From positions 1 to 5,975 of the forward strand of contig JABHQB010000163.1 of assembly GCA_018695965.1 (NCBI GenBank): a stretch of 5,975 nt of DNA, given 5' to 3'. Both the position numbers and the translations under genes were made by a program. Positions within the stretch are counted from its first letter, which is position 1. Each line of letters starts with the position of its first letter. Of the stretch, positions 1 to 5,493 are shown in pieces. The notes under the pieces were generated by a model. The model saw nothing but the letters and a program-made list of their open reading frames with translations, did not search any database and was not told where the DNA came from. This stretch comes from Flavobacteriales bacterium (GTDB lineage Bacteria; Bacteroidota; Bacteroidia; Flavobacteriales; BACL11).

Positions 1-582
1 ATTGAAGCTAAACGTTATACTGGAGCTAAGATTATTGAATTTGATATTTCTGATCATGAAAACATTTCTGATAATGCAGTAAAATGTATCGATATTTTAG
101 AAGGAAGGGTAGATGTTCTAATAAATAATGCAGGTATTGGAGTTAGAAGATCTGTTGAGGAATTAAATATAGAAGATTTTTTAAAAGTATTTAATGTAAA
201 TGTTTTTGGACTTGCATTATTTACTAAAGAAATCATTCCTCATATGATTAAAGAATCTTATGGAACTATTATTAATATTGGTTCTACAGCAAGTTTAAAA
301 GGATATAAGAACGGTAGTATTTACTCATCTTCAAAATTTGCTGTTAGATGTTTAACTCAGTGTTGGCAAGCCGAATTAAGACCTCATAATATTAGAGTTT
401 GCCAAGTAAATCCTAGTGAAGTTACAACTGCATTTGGTAACTCTGAAAGAGTAGAGAGAGAAAATGTAGACAATAAGTTAACTTCAAAGGAAATATCTCA
501 TTCAATAATTTCCGCAATTGAAATGGATGATAGAGGCTTTATTAATGAGCTTAATATTTGGGCTACAAATCCATTTGAATAA
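1..582 (+). CDS. Short-chain dehydrogenase/reductase (SDR), 5' end cut off by the window
   Basis: This is an NAD(P)(H)-dependent oxidoreductase of the classical SDR family, probably cytosolic; the substrate cannot be told. The reading frame is open from base 1 and ends at TAA 580-582, giving 193 visible residues. Classical SDRs have about 230-250 residues, so roughly 40-55 are missing, including the Rossmann TGxxxGxG nucleotide-binding motif. Visible family motifs, in fragment numbering, are NNAG at 42-45, the active-site Ser95 in NIGSTAS, and the YxxxK pair Tyr108 and Lys112 in YSSSK. The 13-residue Ser-to-Tyr spacing is normal for the family. An internal ATG at 244 would begin after the NNAG motif and is not a credible start. 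The gene converges on the minus-strand phosphorylase with a 30-bp gap. A 3-oxoacyl-ACP reductase-like or sugar/alcohol dehydrogenase role is possible but unproven. Confidence in the family is high. Confidence 0.93.
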   Translation: MEAKRYTGAKIIEFDISDHENISDNAVKCIDILEGRVDVLINNAGIGVRRSVEELNIEDFLKVFNVNVFGLALFTKEIIPHMIKESYGTIINIGSTASLKGYKNGSIYSSSKFAVRCLTQCWQAELRPHNIRVCQVNPSEVTTAFGNSERVERENVDNKLTSKEISHSIISAIEMDDRGFINELNIWATNPFE

Positions 583-612
583 ATAACAGCTAAAAAGTAG
601 GAAAAAAAGGAG

Positions 613-1473
613 TTATATTCTTTCTAATACCTCAATGATTAGTTTGTCTATAGTAGATTTATAATCTGAAGATTGAGTTTTATTTATTCTATTCCCAATT
701 ATTGCACAAATAGTAAGTGTATTATGTCCTAATGTTTGTCCTAAATAATAAAGTGCAGAACTTTCCATCTCAAAATTTGTAATTTTATTACCATCATAAT
801 TAAAACTAGTTAAAGTTTCGTGCATATTATCAATGGATGATTTTAATCTAACTTCTCTCCCCTGTGGAGCGTAAAATCCCGAAGCAGTTGCAGTAATACC
901 TTCTGTAAATCCATTAAATTTTTCAAGTAAATTTTCGGATGCTTTTACAATATATGGTTTTGCAAGATTCTTTGGCCAATTTGCATGTAAATTAAATGAT
1001 TCAGTAAGTTTCTTGTCAATATATCTATCATCCTCATGAAAATGTGCTAACCCATCAAATCCTAGTGCATATTTGCTCATCAAAAAAAAATCAACTGGAA
1101 TATCGGATTGCAAAGCTCCAGACGTCCCTAATCTTATCAAGTTTAGTTTCTTCTTCTCAGAATTAATGATTCTATTTTCAAAATCTATATTTACCAATGC
1201 GTCTAATTCATTTACTACAATATCAATATTATCGCAACCAATTCCGGTAGATAGAGCTGTAATCCTTTTTCCTTTATAAATTCCTGTATGAGTTAGAAAC
1301 TCTCTATGTTGTATCTTGTCAGTTATCTCGTCAAAGTATTTACTAATCTGCGAAACTCTGTCTTGATCTCCAACTAAAATAATATCATCTGCAATTTGTT
1401 TTTTGTCTAAATTCAGATGATAAATCTTTTTATCTTTAGTAATTATTAATTCCGTGTCTTGTATGGCTTTCAT
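613..1473 (-). CDS. Nucleoside phosphorylase, uridine phosphorylase-like
   Basis: This 286-residue cytosolic enzyme of the PNP/UDP phosphorylase superfamily should split a nucleoside with phosphate into a free base and (deoxy)ribose 1-phosphate, for nucleoside salvage. Visible motifs are GDQDR (35-39, the phosphate-binding GDPxR region), STGIG (75-79), RLGTSGALQ (114-122, matching the RxGTTGxxQ phosphate/ribose site) and FEMESSALY (234-242, with the EME ribose-binding core). FYAPQGR (200-206) places Gln204 and Arg206 where uridine phosphorylases carry the Q-x-R pair that reads uracil, so I favour uridine or a related pyrimidine nucleoside over purines. This substrate assignment is inference. 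The protein is somewhat longer than E. coli Udp (about 253 residues), mostly from an N-terminal extension before GDQDR. The start at 1473 has a promoter core 25 bp upstream. The gene diverges from the universal stress protein gene. Confidence 0.9.
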   Translation of the reverse strand: MKAIQDTELIITKDKKIYHLNLDKKQIADDIILVGDQDRVSQISKYFDEITDKIQHREFLTHTGIYKGKRITALSTGIGCDNIDIVVNELDALVNIDFENRIINSEKKKLNLIRLGTSGALQSDIPVDFFLMSKYALGFDGLAHFHEDDRYIDKKLTESFNLHANWPKNLAKPYIVKASENLLEKFNGFTEGITATASGFYAPQGREVRLKSSIDNMHETLTSFNYDGNKITNFEMESSALYYLGQTLGHNTLTICAIIGNRINKTQSSDYKSTIDKLIIEVLERI

Positions 1474-1492
1474 CTAATATTGTGTAATTTTG
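1459..1492 (+). promoter_or_regulatory. Predicted promoter of the usp-pncC unit
   Basis: TAATTTTG (1485-1492) matches the Bacteroidota -7 core TAnnTTTG exactly. A TTG at 1459-1461 lies 23 bp upstream, at the long end of accepted spacing, and falls inside the first codons of the divergent phosphorylase gene. The core ends 21 bp before the ATG at 1514. The promoter overlaps the minus-strand promoter, so polymerase could probably not occupy both at once. Confidence 0.55.
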
Positions 1493-1498
1493 CAAAAC

Positions 1499-1529
1499 CA
1501 AAAATAGTAAATTATGAGTAATACAGCAA
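1499..1529 (-). promoter_or_regulatory. Predicted promoter of the nucleoside phosphorylase gene
   Basis: On the minus strand, TATTTTTG (1506-1499) matches the Bacteroidota -7 core TAnnTTTG exactly. A TTG (1529-1527) lies 20 bp upstream, within the usual -33/-7 spacing. The distance from the core to the ATG is 25 bp. The -33 element lies inside the first codons of the divergent stress-protein gene. The consensus is established knowledge; its use here is inferred. Confidence 0.6.
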
Positions 1530-2401
1530 GTAAAATATTAGTTCCTATCGGTTTTTCTGAACAATCAATGGTAGCGTTGGGACAAGCGTTTAATTTAGCA
1601 AAGATTAAAAATTCAGAAGTTGTTATCCTTTCTGTTATAGAAGGTCATCATTCAATGTTCGATATTTTTACTGCTAACGAGATTGAATATGAGAAAATGA
1701 AGGGGAAAGTCCTGAGTAAATTAAAAGAAATTGCTTCAGAATATTCTAACAAATATGGGGTAGAAGTAGATTCTATGGTTGCAAAAGGATCTGTTTATGA
1801 AAAGGTATGTGAGGTTGCCGATATGATAAGTTCAGATTTAATCGTGATGGGAACAAATGGAGCTCCTAAAGGGATTACAAAAAGGTTTATTGGTTCTAAT
1901 GCCGAAAAAGTAGTCCGTTCTGCAAAGTGTCCGGTTATTACTATAAAAGGAAAAAATCATAAAGATGGTTGTGATAATATTATTTTGCCTCTAGATTTAG
2001 AGAAACAAACAAAAGAAAAAGTTGCGTACGCTTTAGAGTATGCTAGGTATTGGAATTCTACCGTTCGTATTGTCTCTGTTCTATTAAAAGATAATGAGAG
2101 TGTCCGAAATCAGTTGATTAAGAACCTAAAATTAGTAGAAGATTTTATTACCAATGCTGGTGTAAAATGTACTGCCGAATTACTAGAAGCAGAAAAGAAA
2201 ATTTCATTATCAGAAGCTGTTTTAGATTACGAAAAAAGATTTCAGTCAGATTTAATTATGATTATGACAAAAAAGGAAGAATCAATTTCAGATAATTTGT
2301 CTGTTACTGCTCGTTCTGTAATCTACAATTCTGACATTCCAGTTATGAGTATTCATCCTAAAGCAAGAGCTCATAGAAGAAAACCAACAACGGCATTTTA
2401 A
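1514..2401 (+). CDS. Universal stress protein with two tandem Usp domains
   Basis: This 295-residue cytosolic protein has two UspA-type alpha/beta domains, the tandem arrangement common in Bacteroidota. Domain 1 spans about residues 5-146. It opens with the KILVPIGFS strand and Asp/Ser-type loop and ends with GTNG (113-116) and GSN (127-129) before the KCPVITIK strand. This is the ATP-binding signature G-2x-G-9x-G(S/T), but ten residues rather than nine separate the second Gly from GS. Domain 2, about residues 153-281, keeps the fold pattern (NIILPLDL at the start, DIPVMSI at the end) but lacks the Gly-rich signature, so it probably does not bind ATP. The tail, residues 283-295, is basic (KARAHRRK). 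The biochemical role is unknown; such proteins are linked to stress and growth arrest. The stop codon directly abuts the next start codon, implying co-transcription and possible translational coupling with the CinA-type gene. Confidence 0.92.
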   Translation: MSNTASKILVPIGFSEQSMVALGQAFNLAKIKNSEVVILSVIEGHHSMFDIFTANEIEYEKMKGKVLSKLKEIASEYSNKYGVEVDSMVAKGSVYEKVCEVADMISSDLIVMGTNGAPKGITKRFIGSNAEKVVRSAKCPVITIKGKNHKDGCDNIILPLDLEKQTKEKVAYALEYARYWNSTVRIVSVLLKDNESVRNQLIKNLKLVEDFITNAGVKCTAELLEAEKKISLSEAVLDYEKRFQSDLIMIMTKKEESISDNLSVTARSVIYNSDIPVMSIHPKARAHRRKPTTAF

Positions 2402-2881
2402 ATGCAATCCACAGAGCTTGAGATAGGAGAGTTGCTAAGTTTACACAATCTAAAATTATCTGTTGCAGAAAGCTGTTCTGCTGGAGGTGTTTCTTCCAAA
2501 ATATGCTCCGTTTCTGGTAGTTCTAATTATTTTTTAGGAGGAATAGTAGCTTATTCGAATCAGAGTAAAATAAGAGATTTAGGAGTTTCTCAGGAGAGTA
2601 TACAGAACTTTACTGAAGTAAGTAAAGAAGTTGCTATACAAATGTCGGAAGGAATATCTAAAAAATTTAATTCTGACTTTTCTGTTTCTACAACAGGATA
2701 TGCGGGGCCTTTAGGAAAAGATATTGGTAAAGTATTTATATCTGTAAAAACCCCAAAAACAACTGATGTAAGAGAGTTAAAACTTTATGGGAATAGAGAG
2801 GAAATTACCGATCAAATAATCAATCAGAGTTTACAGATTTTATTAGATAAAATAAAATTATTTATTTCTGAGGATATATAA
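2402..2881 (+). CDS. pncC: Stand-alone CinA C-terminal domain protein (PncC-type nicotinamide-nucleotide amidase)
   Basis: This 159-residue protein matches the CinA C-terminal domain family. Characterised members deamidate nicotinamide mononucleotide to nicotinate mononucleotide, recycling pyridine nucleotides for NAD synthesis. Visible motifs are AESCSAGG (22-29), the counterpart of AESCTGG with its presumed nucleophilic serine; SGSSNYFLGGIVAYSN (38-53) followed by Lys56; LGV (60-62); and TTGYAGP (97-103), matching the SGIAGP loop. After GP the usual GGTxxKPVG stretch is shortened to LGKDIGKV, and TGG has become SAG, so the active site is somewhat divergent. The length fits a single-domain PncC. 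The N-terminal molybdopterin-binding-like (COG1058) half found in two-domain CinA proteins is absent, and the upstream frame belongs wholly to the stress protein. The start codon touches the upstream stop with no Shine-Dalgarno sequence. rpmB follows after a 43-bp gap. Family confidence is high; retained enzyme activity is inferred. Confidence 0.88.
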   Translation: MQSTELEIGELLSLHNLKLSVAESCSAGGVSSKICSVSGSSNYFLGGIVAYSNQSKIRDLGVSQESIQNFTEVSKEVAIQMSEGISKKFNSDFSVSTTGYAGPLGKDIGKVFISVKTPKTTDVRELKLYGNREEITDQIINQSLQILLDKIKLFISEDI

Positions 2882-2892
2882 AAGAAACTAAT

Positions 2893-2900
2893 TATATTTG
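2893..2900 (+). promoter_or_regulatory. Predicted promoter core of rpmB
   Basis: TATATTTG matches the Bacteroidota -7 core TAnnTTTG exactly, is followed by CG, and ends 24 bp before the rpmB ATG. No clean TTG lies at the expected distance; TTTCTG at 2865-2870, 22 bp upstream, is the best -33 candidate. Transcription would probably start near 2905. Confidence 0.6.
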
Positions 2901-2924
2901 CGACCTGAAAATAAATAAAGTAAG

Positions 2925-3164
2925 ATGTCAAGAATTTGTGAAATAACAGGAAAAAAAGTGATGGTAGGGAACAATGTTTCTCATGCAAAGAATCATACAA
3001 AAAGAAAATTCTATCCGAATTTACAAACTAAAAAATTCTTTGTACCAGAAACTGGTGAGTGGGTTGTGTTAAAAGTTTCTACAAATGCACTGAGAACAAT
3101 TAATAAAAAAGGAATTTCTGCAGTTTTGGCAGAAGCAACAGCTAACGGAAACGTTTTAGTTTAA
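2925..3164 (+). CDS. rpmB: 50S ribosomal protein bL28
   Basis: This 79-residue basic protein is bL28, a structural component of the large ribosomal subunit. The N-terminal signature CEITGKKVMVGNNVSHAKN (5-23) is the classic start of bL28, followed by a basic stretch (TKRKFYPNLQTKKFF, 25-39) and the WVVLKVSTNALRTINKKG segment (46-63). The length is normal for Bacteroidota bL28. There is a single Cys, so this is a zinc-free (C-minus) form. The ATG at 2925 fits both the start of the conserved protein and the promoter core 24 bp upstream. A strong hairpin terminator begins 22 bp after the stop codon, so rpmB appears to be the last gene of its transcript instead of running directly into rpmG. Confidence 0.97.
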   Translation: MSRICEITGKKVMVGNNVSHAKNHTKRKFYPNLQTKKFFVPETGEWVVLKVSTNALRTINKKGISAVLAEATANGNVLV

Positions 3165-3186
3165 CTCCTTCTCAACTTATAATCTA

Positions 3187-3219
3187 AAAAAAGTTGTTAT
3201 CTTTGATGGCAACTTTTTT
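3187..3219 (+). terminator. Intrinsic terminator after rpmB
   Basis: The left arm is 3187-3201 and the right arm 3205-3219, giving a 15-bp stem with two G-T wobble pairs around a TTT triloop. The outer six pairs are A-T, so the left arm starts with an A-run and the right arm ends in six T. Because both runs are symmetric, the hairpin could also work from the minus strand, but no minus-strand gene lies nearby. Confidence 0.85.
3198..3205 (+). promoter_or_regulatory. Possible promoter core of the lipoprotein gene, inside the terminator hairpin
   Basis: TATCTTTG matches TAnnTTTG exactly and lies in the inner stem and loop of the rpmB terminator, 38 bp before the lipoprotein ATG. No TTG was found 17-23 bp upstream, so the match could be chance. 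No other core match was found between the terminator and position 3244. Confidence 0.3.
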
Positions 3220-3243
3220 ATTTATAAATCTATTAAATTAATT

Positions 3244-3765
3244 ATGAAGACTAATATCAAGATAACCTTATTCTCTGTTTGTTCTGTTTTATTAATTTTT
3301 TCATCTTGTACAAAGGAACCAGGATGTATGGATCCAAATTCTATGACGTATAATTCAGAAGCTAAAAAAGATGACGGTTCTTGTGTTTACGCTTATGATA
3401 TAGCTCAAGGAACATGGAATATTAATCCTGATTGTGAAGAATTAAGTATACCTGTTATTGGAACAATATCACTTGATGACCAATTACCAGAATCTATTGA
3501 AGTGCAAGGAGCTGGTGACAATTCATTGTTTATAGATATTGATGGAACACAAGTTTCAGGTGATATTGATAATATGGGTAATATTACTGTAAATCCTCAA
3601 ACAGTTCAGATTGATCCAGGATTAGGATTTCCTTTAGATGTAGAAATTGAAGGTGATGGTAATGTATCTTTAGATAATACAGGGAATATGAATTTAAAAT
3701 ATTCCTTTGAGATTCCTGTAGTTGGATCTTATTCTGTCGACTGTTCTGTTGAGTTAAGTAAATAG
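3244..3765 (+). CDS. Small exported lipoprotein with a Cys-bounded Asp-rich motif
   Basis: I do not recognise a function. The 173-residue product begins with a lipoprotein signal peptide: Lys2 and Lys6, a hydrophobic core, then IFSSC with Cys22 as the predicted lipidated residue. TKE directly after Cys22 is a charged start that might act as a surface-export signal in Bacteroidota (inference). Residues 27-47 begin GCMDPNS and end DDGSC. This resembles the Gly-Cys-x-Asp-Pro / Tyr-Asn / Asp-Asp-Gly-Ser-Cys motif common in surface proteins of marine Bacteroidota; Cys28 and Cys47 probably pair, and the acidic residues could bind calcium. From about residue 55 the rest looks all-beta, with Gly/Asp-rich turns and few Lys or Arg. 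Cys64 and Cys167 could form a second disulfide. IPVIGTISLD (69-78) and IPVVGSYSVD (157-166) look like related strands. The peptidase gene follows after 20 bp, suggesting co-transcription. Confidence 0.85.
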   Translation: MKTNIKITLFSVCSVLLIFSSCTKEPGCMDPNSMTYNSEAKKDDGSCVYAYDIAQGTWNINPDCEELSIPVIGTISLDDQLPESIEVQGAGDNSLFIDIDGTQVSGDIDNMGNITVNPQTVQIDPGLGFPLDVEIEGDGNVSLDNTGNMNLKYSFEIPVVGSYSVDCSVELSK

Positions 3766-3785
3766 AAATTAATTTTACGGTTTTT

Positions 3786-5438
3786 ATGAGAAAATATCTT
3801 CTTATAATATTTTCAATTTTTATAGTTAATTTTACTTTTTCTCAGGATTTCACTAAAAAAGATTCTTTAAGAGGAGAGTTGACTAATTTCAGAACATGTT
3901 ATGATGTAACTTTTTACAACTTGAACGTTACAATAGATGATAAAGAGAAATTTATTGAACGATCATTTAACGAAATTTCTTTTGTTGTAAAATCAGATTT
4001 TCAAACATTGCAAATTGACTTAGCTTTGAATATGGAAATTCTTCTTATCCAATTTGAAGATCAGGAATTAGATTACACTAGAGAATTTGATGCTGTTTTT
4101 ATTGATTTCCCCAGATTATTAAAAGCAGGAGAAGAATCAAAAATTAAAGTTTGGTATGATGGTCATCCAAGGAAAGCAGTGAACGCTCCTTGGGATGGTG
4201 GTTTTTCTTGGAAAAAAGATAAAAATAATAATCCATGGATTGGAGTTTCTTGTCAAGGATTAGGAGCGAGTGTTTGGTGGCCATGTAAAGATCATCAGTC
4301 AGATGAGCCTGATAGCATGAGAATTACCGTTTCCGCTAGAAAACCTTTACAAATAATTTGTAATGGAAACCTTAGAAGTGAAACAACAATTTGGAGTAAT
4401 TATCTTCAGGATTCATTAAATCGTTCAGAGTGGTTTGTGTCTTATCCGATAAATAATTATAATGTTACTTTAAATATTGGAGATTATGTTCATTTTCAGG
4501 ATCAATATATTAGTGGTAAAGACACTCTTGATTTGAGTTATTATGTTCTTTCATACAATGAAGAAAAAGCAAGAGAACACTTTCGACAAGTAAAACCTAT
4601 GATGGGATGTTTTGAACGTTTTCTTGGAAAATATCCGTTTTGGGATGATGGATATGCTCTTGTAGAAACTCCATACTTAGGAATGGAACATCAATCTGCA
4701 ATTGCTTACGGAAACGACTATTTACCTGGATATCGTGGAAGTTTAGGGTATTCTGGAGGATTAGAATTTGATTATATAATAATTCATGAAACTGGACACG
4801 AATGGTGGGGAAATTCCATCACTACAAATGATATTGCTGATATGTGGATACATGAGGGTTTTTGTACGTATTCAGAAGCTCTTTATGTAGAATGTATATA
4901 TGGGTACGATCAAATGCTAGAGTATGTAAATAATCAAAAACGATTTATTAGAAATAAAAGTCCTATTGTTGGCTGTTATCATGTTAATCATCAAGGAAGT
5001 GGAGATATGTATCAAAAAGCATCTGTAATGTTACATACTCTCCGTACTTTAATTAAAGATGACCAATTATGGTTTTCCATTATTAGAGAGATTTCTGATA
5101 AATATAAATATAAAACTATTAATGCTTCTGATATAATGACGTTTATTATGCAAAGAACAGAAAAAGATTTAACTGTCTTTTTCTCACAATATTTAAATAA
5201 TGCTAAGCTCCCAGAATTTCAGTATCAGCTAATAAAAGAAGGGAGAAATACCACTATAAAATACAGATGGGAATCAATTGATATGTTTGATATGCCATTA
5301 CTTGTAAATTCTGGCAATGAAGATTTCTGGATATATCCTAATAATAGTTGGAAAGAGATGAGTTTAGGAAAGATTGATTCTCGTGAGTTTTCAGTAAAAG
5401 AAGAGTTATTCTTACTAGACATTAAAAAAGTAAAATAA
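3786..5438 (+). CDS. Exported M1-family zinc metallopeptidase (aminopeptidase-like)
   Basis: This 550-residue protein is a gluzincin of peptidase family M1, expected to remove N-terminal residues from peptides outside the cytoplasm. Residues 1-19 form a Sec signal peptide (MRKYLLIIF... ending TFS), with cleavage likely before Gln20. A beta-rich N-terminal domain spans about 35-230. The catalytic domain carries GMEHQ (299-303), standing for the GxMEN substrate-anchoring motif; the zinc site HETGHEWWGN (334-343: ligands His334 and His338, catalytic Glu335); the third ligand Glu357 in WIHEGF, 18 residues after His338 as M1 requires; and Tyr409 in MYQKAS, the likely transition-state tyrosine. After about residue 470 only a short tail remains, so the large helical C-terminal domain of PepN- or ERAP-type enzymes is absent. 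No type IX sorting domain is visible, so a periplasmic location is most likely. Asn replaced by His in GMEHQ may alter specificity. The lipoprotein gene lies 20 bp upstream; the physiological substrate is unknown. Confidence 0.93.
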   Translation: MRKYLLIIFSIFIVNFTFSQDFTKKDSLRGELTNFRTCYDVTFYNLNVTIDDKEKFIERSFNEISFVVKSDFQTLQIDLALNMEILLIQFEDQELDYTREFDAVFIDFPRLLKAGEESKIKVWYDGHPRKAVNAPWDGGFSWKKDKNNNPWIGVSCQGLGASVWWPCKDHQSDEPDSMRITVSARKPLQIICNGNLRSETTIWSNYLQDSLNRSEWFVSYPINNYNVTLNIGDYVHFQDQYISGKDTLDLSYYVLSYNEEKAREHFRQVKPMMGCFERFLGKYPFWDDGYALVETPYLGMEHQSAIAYGNDYLPGYRGSLGYSGGLEFDYIIIHETGHEWWGNSITTNDIADMWIHEGFCTYSEALYVECIYGYDQMLEYVNNQKRFIRNKSPIVGCYHVNHQGSGDMYQKASVMLHTLRTLIKDDQLWFSIIREISDKYKYKTINASDIMTFIMQRTEKDLTVFFSQYLNNAKLPEFQYQLIKEGRNTTIKYRWESIDMFDMPLLVNSGNEDFWIYPNNSWKEMSLGKIDSREFSVKEELFLLDIKKVK

Positions 5439-5440
5439 TA

Positions 5441-5470
5441 TTTGTTTTTAAGATTATTTGACTAAATTTG
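5441..5470 (+). promoter_or_regulatory. Predicted strong promoter of rpmG
   Basis: TTTG (5441-5444) and TAAATTTG (5463-5470) match the Bacteroidota -33 and -7 elements exactly with an 18-bp spacer. This is the best-formed promoter in the window. The core ends 23 bp before the rpmG ATG at 5494. The -33 element starts two bases after the peptidase stop codon, with no terminator between. Confidence 0.75.
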
Positions 5471-5493
5471 CGCATCCGAAAAATAAAGATAAA

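Noticed and set aside
54..236. Minus-strand open frame of 60 codons opposite the dehydrogenase
   Set aside because: It lies entirely antisense to a frame with clear SDR motifs and has no recognisable content of its own.
606..612. AAGGAG-like Shine-Dalgarno sequence at about 607-612
   Set aside because: No start codon follows at a usable distance on the plus strand, and this phylum generally does not use Shine-Dalgarno sequences.
1073..1279. Plus-strand open frame of 68 codons inside the phosphorylase gene
   Set aside because: It is antisense to the conserved GTSGALQ and STGIG coding regions and has no promoter core; it is a by-product of the real gene.
1514..2881. A frameshifted or split full-length CinA spanning the two genes
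   Set aside because: The upstream frame is a complete two-domain universal stress protein and contains no molybdopterin-binding-like CinA N-terminal half.
3749..3777. Separate promoter for the M1 peptidase (TTG at 3749-3751, TAATTTTA at 3770-3777)
   Set aside because: The core has a mismatch at its last base and ends only 8 bp before the ATG, unlike the 21-25 bp at the other promoters. Co-transcription with the lipoprotein gene is the simpler reading.
5225..5422. Minus-strand open frame of 65 codons near the end of the peptidase gene
   Set aside because: It is antisense to the peptidase C-terminus, with low-complexity Ser/Ile-rich content and no supporting signals.
5190..5438. Type IX secretion sorting domain at the end of the M1 peptidase
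   Set aside because: The last 80 residues lack the conserved Gly/Asn-rich pattern and Lys-rich terminal motif of these domains, so outer-membrane export by that route is not supported.
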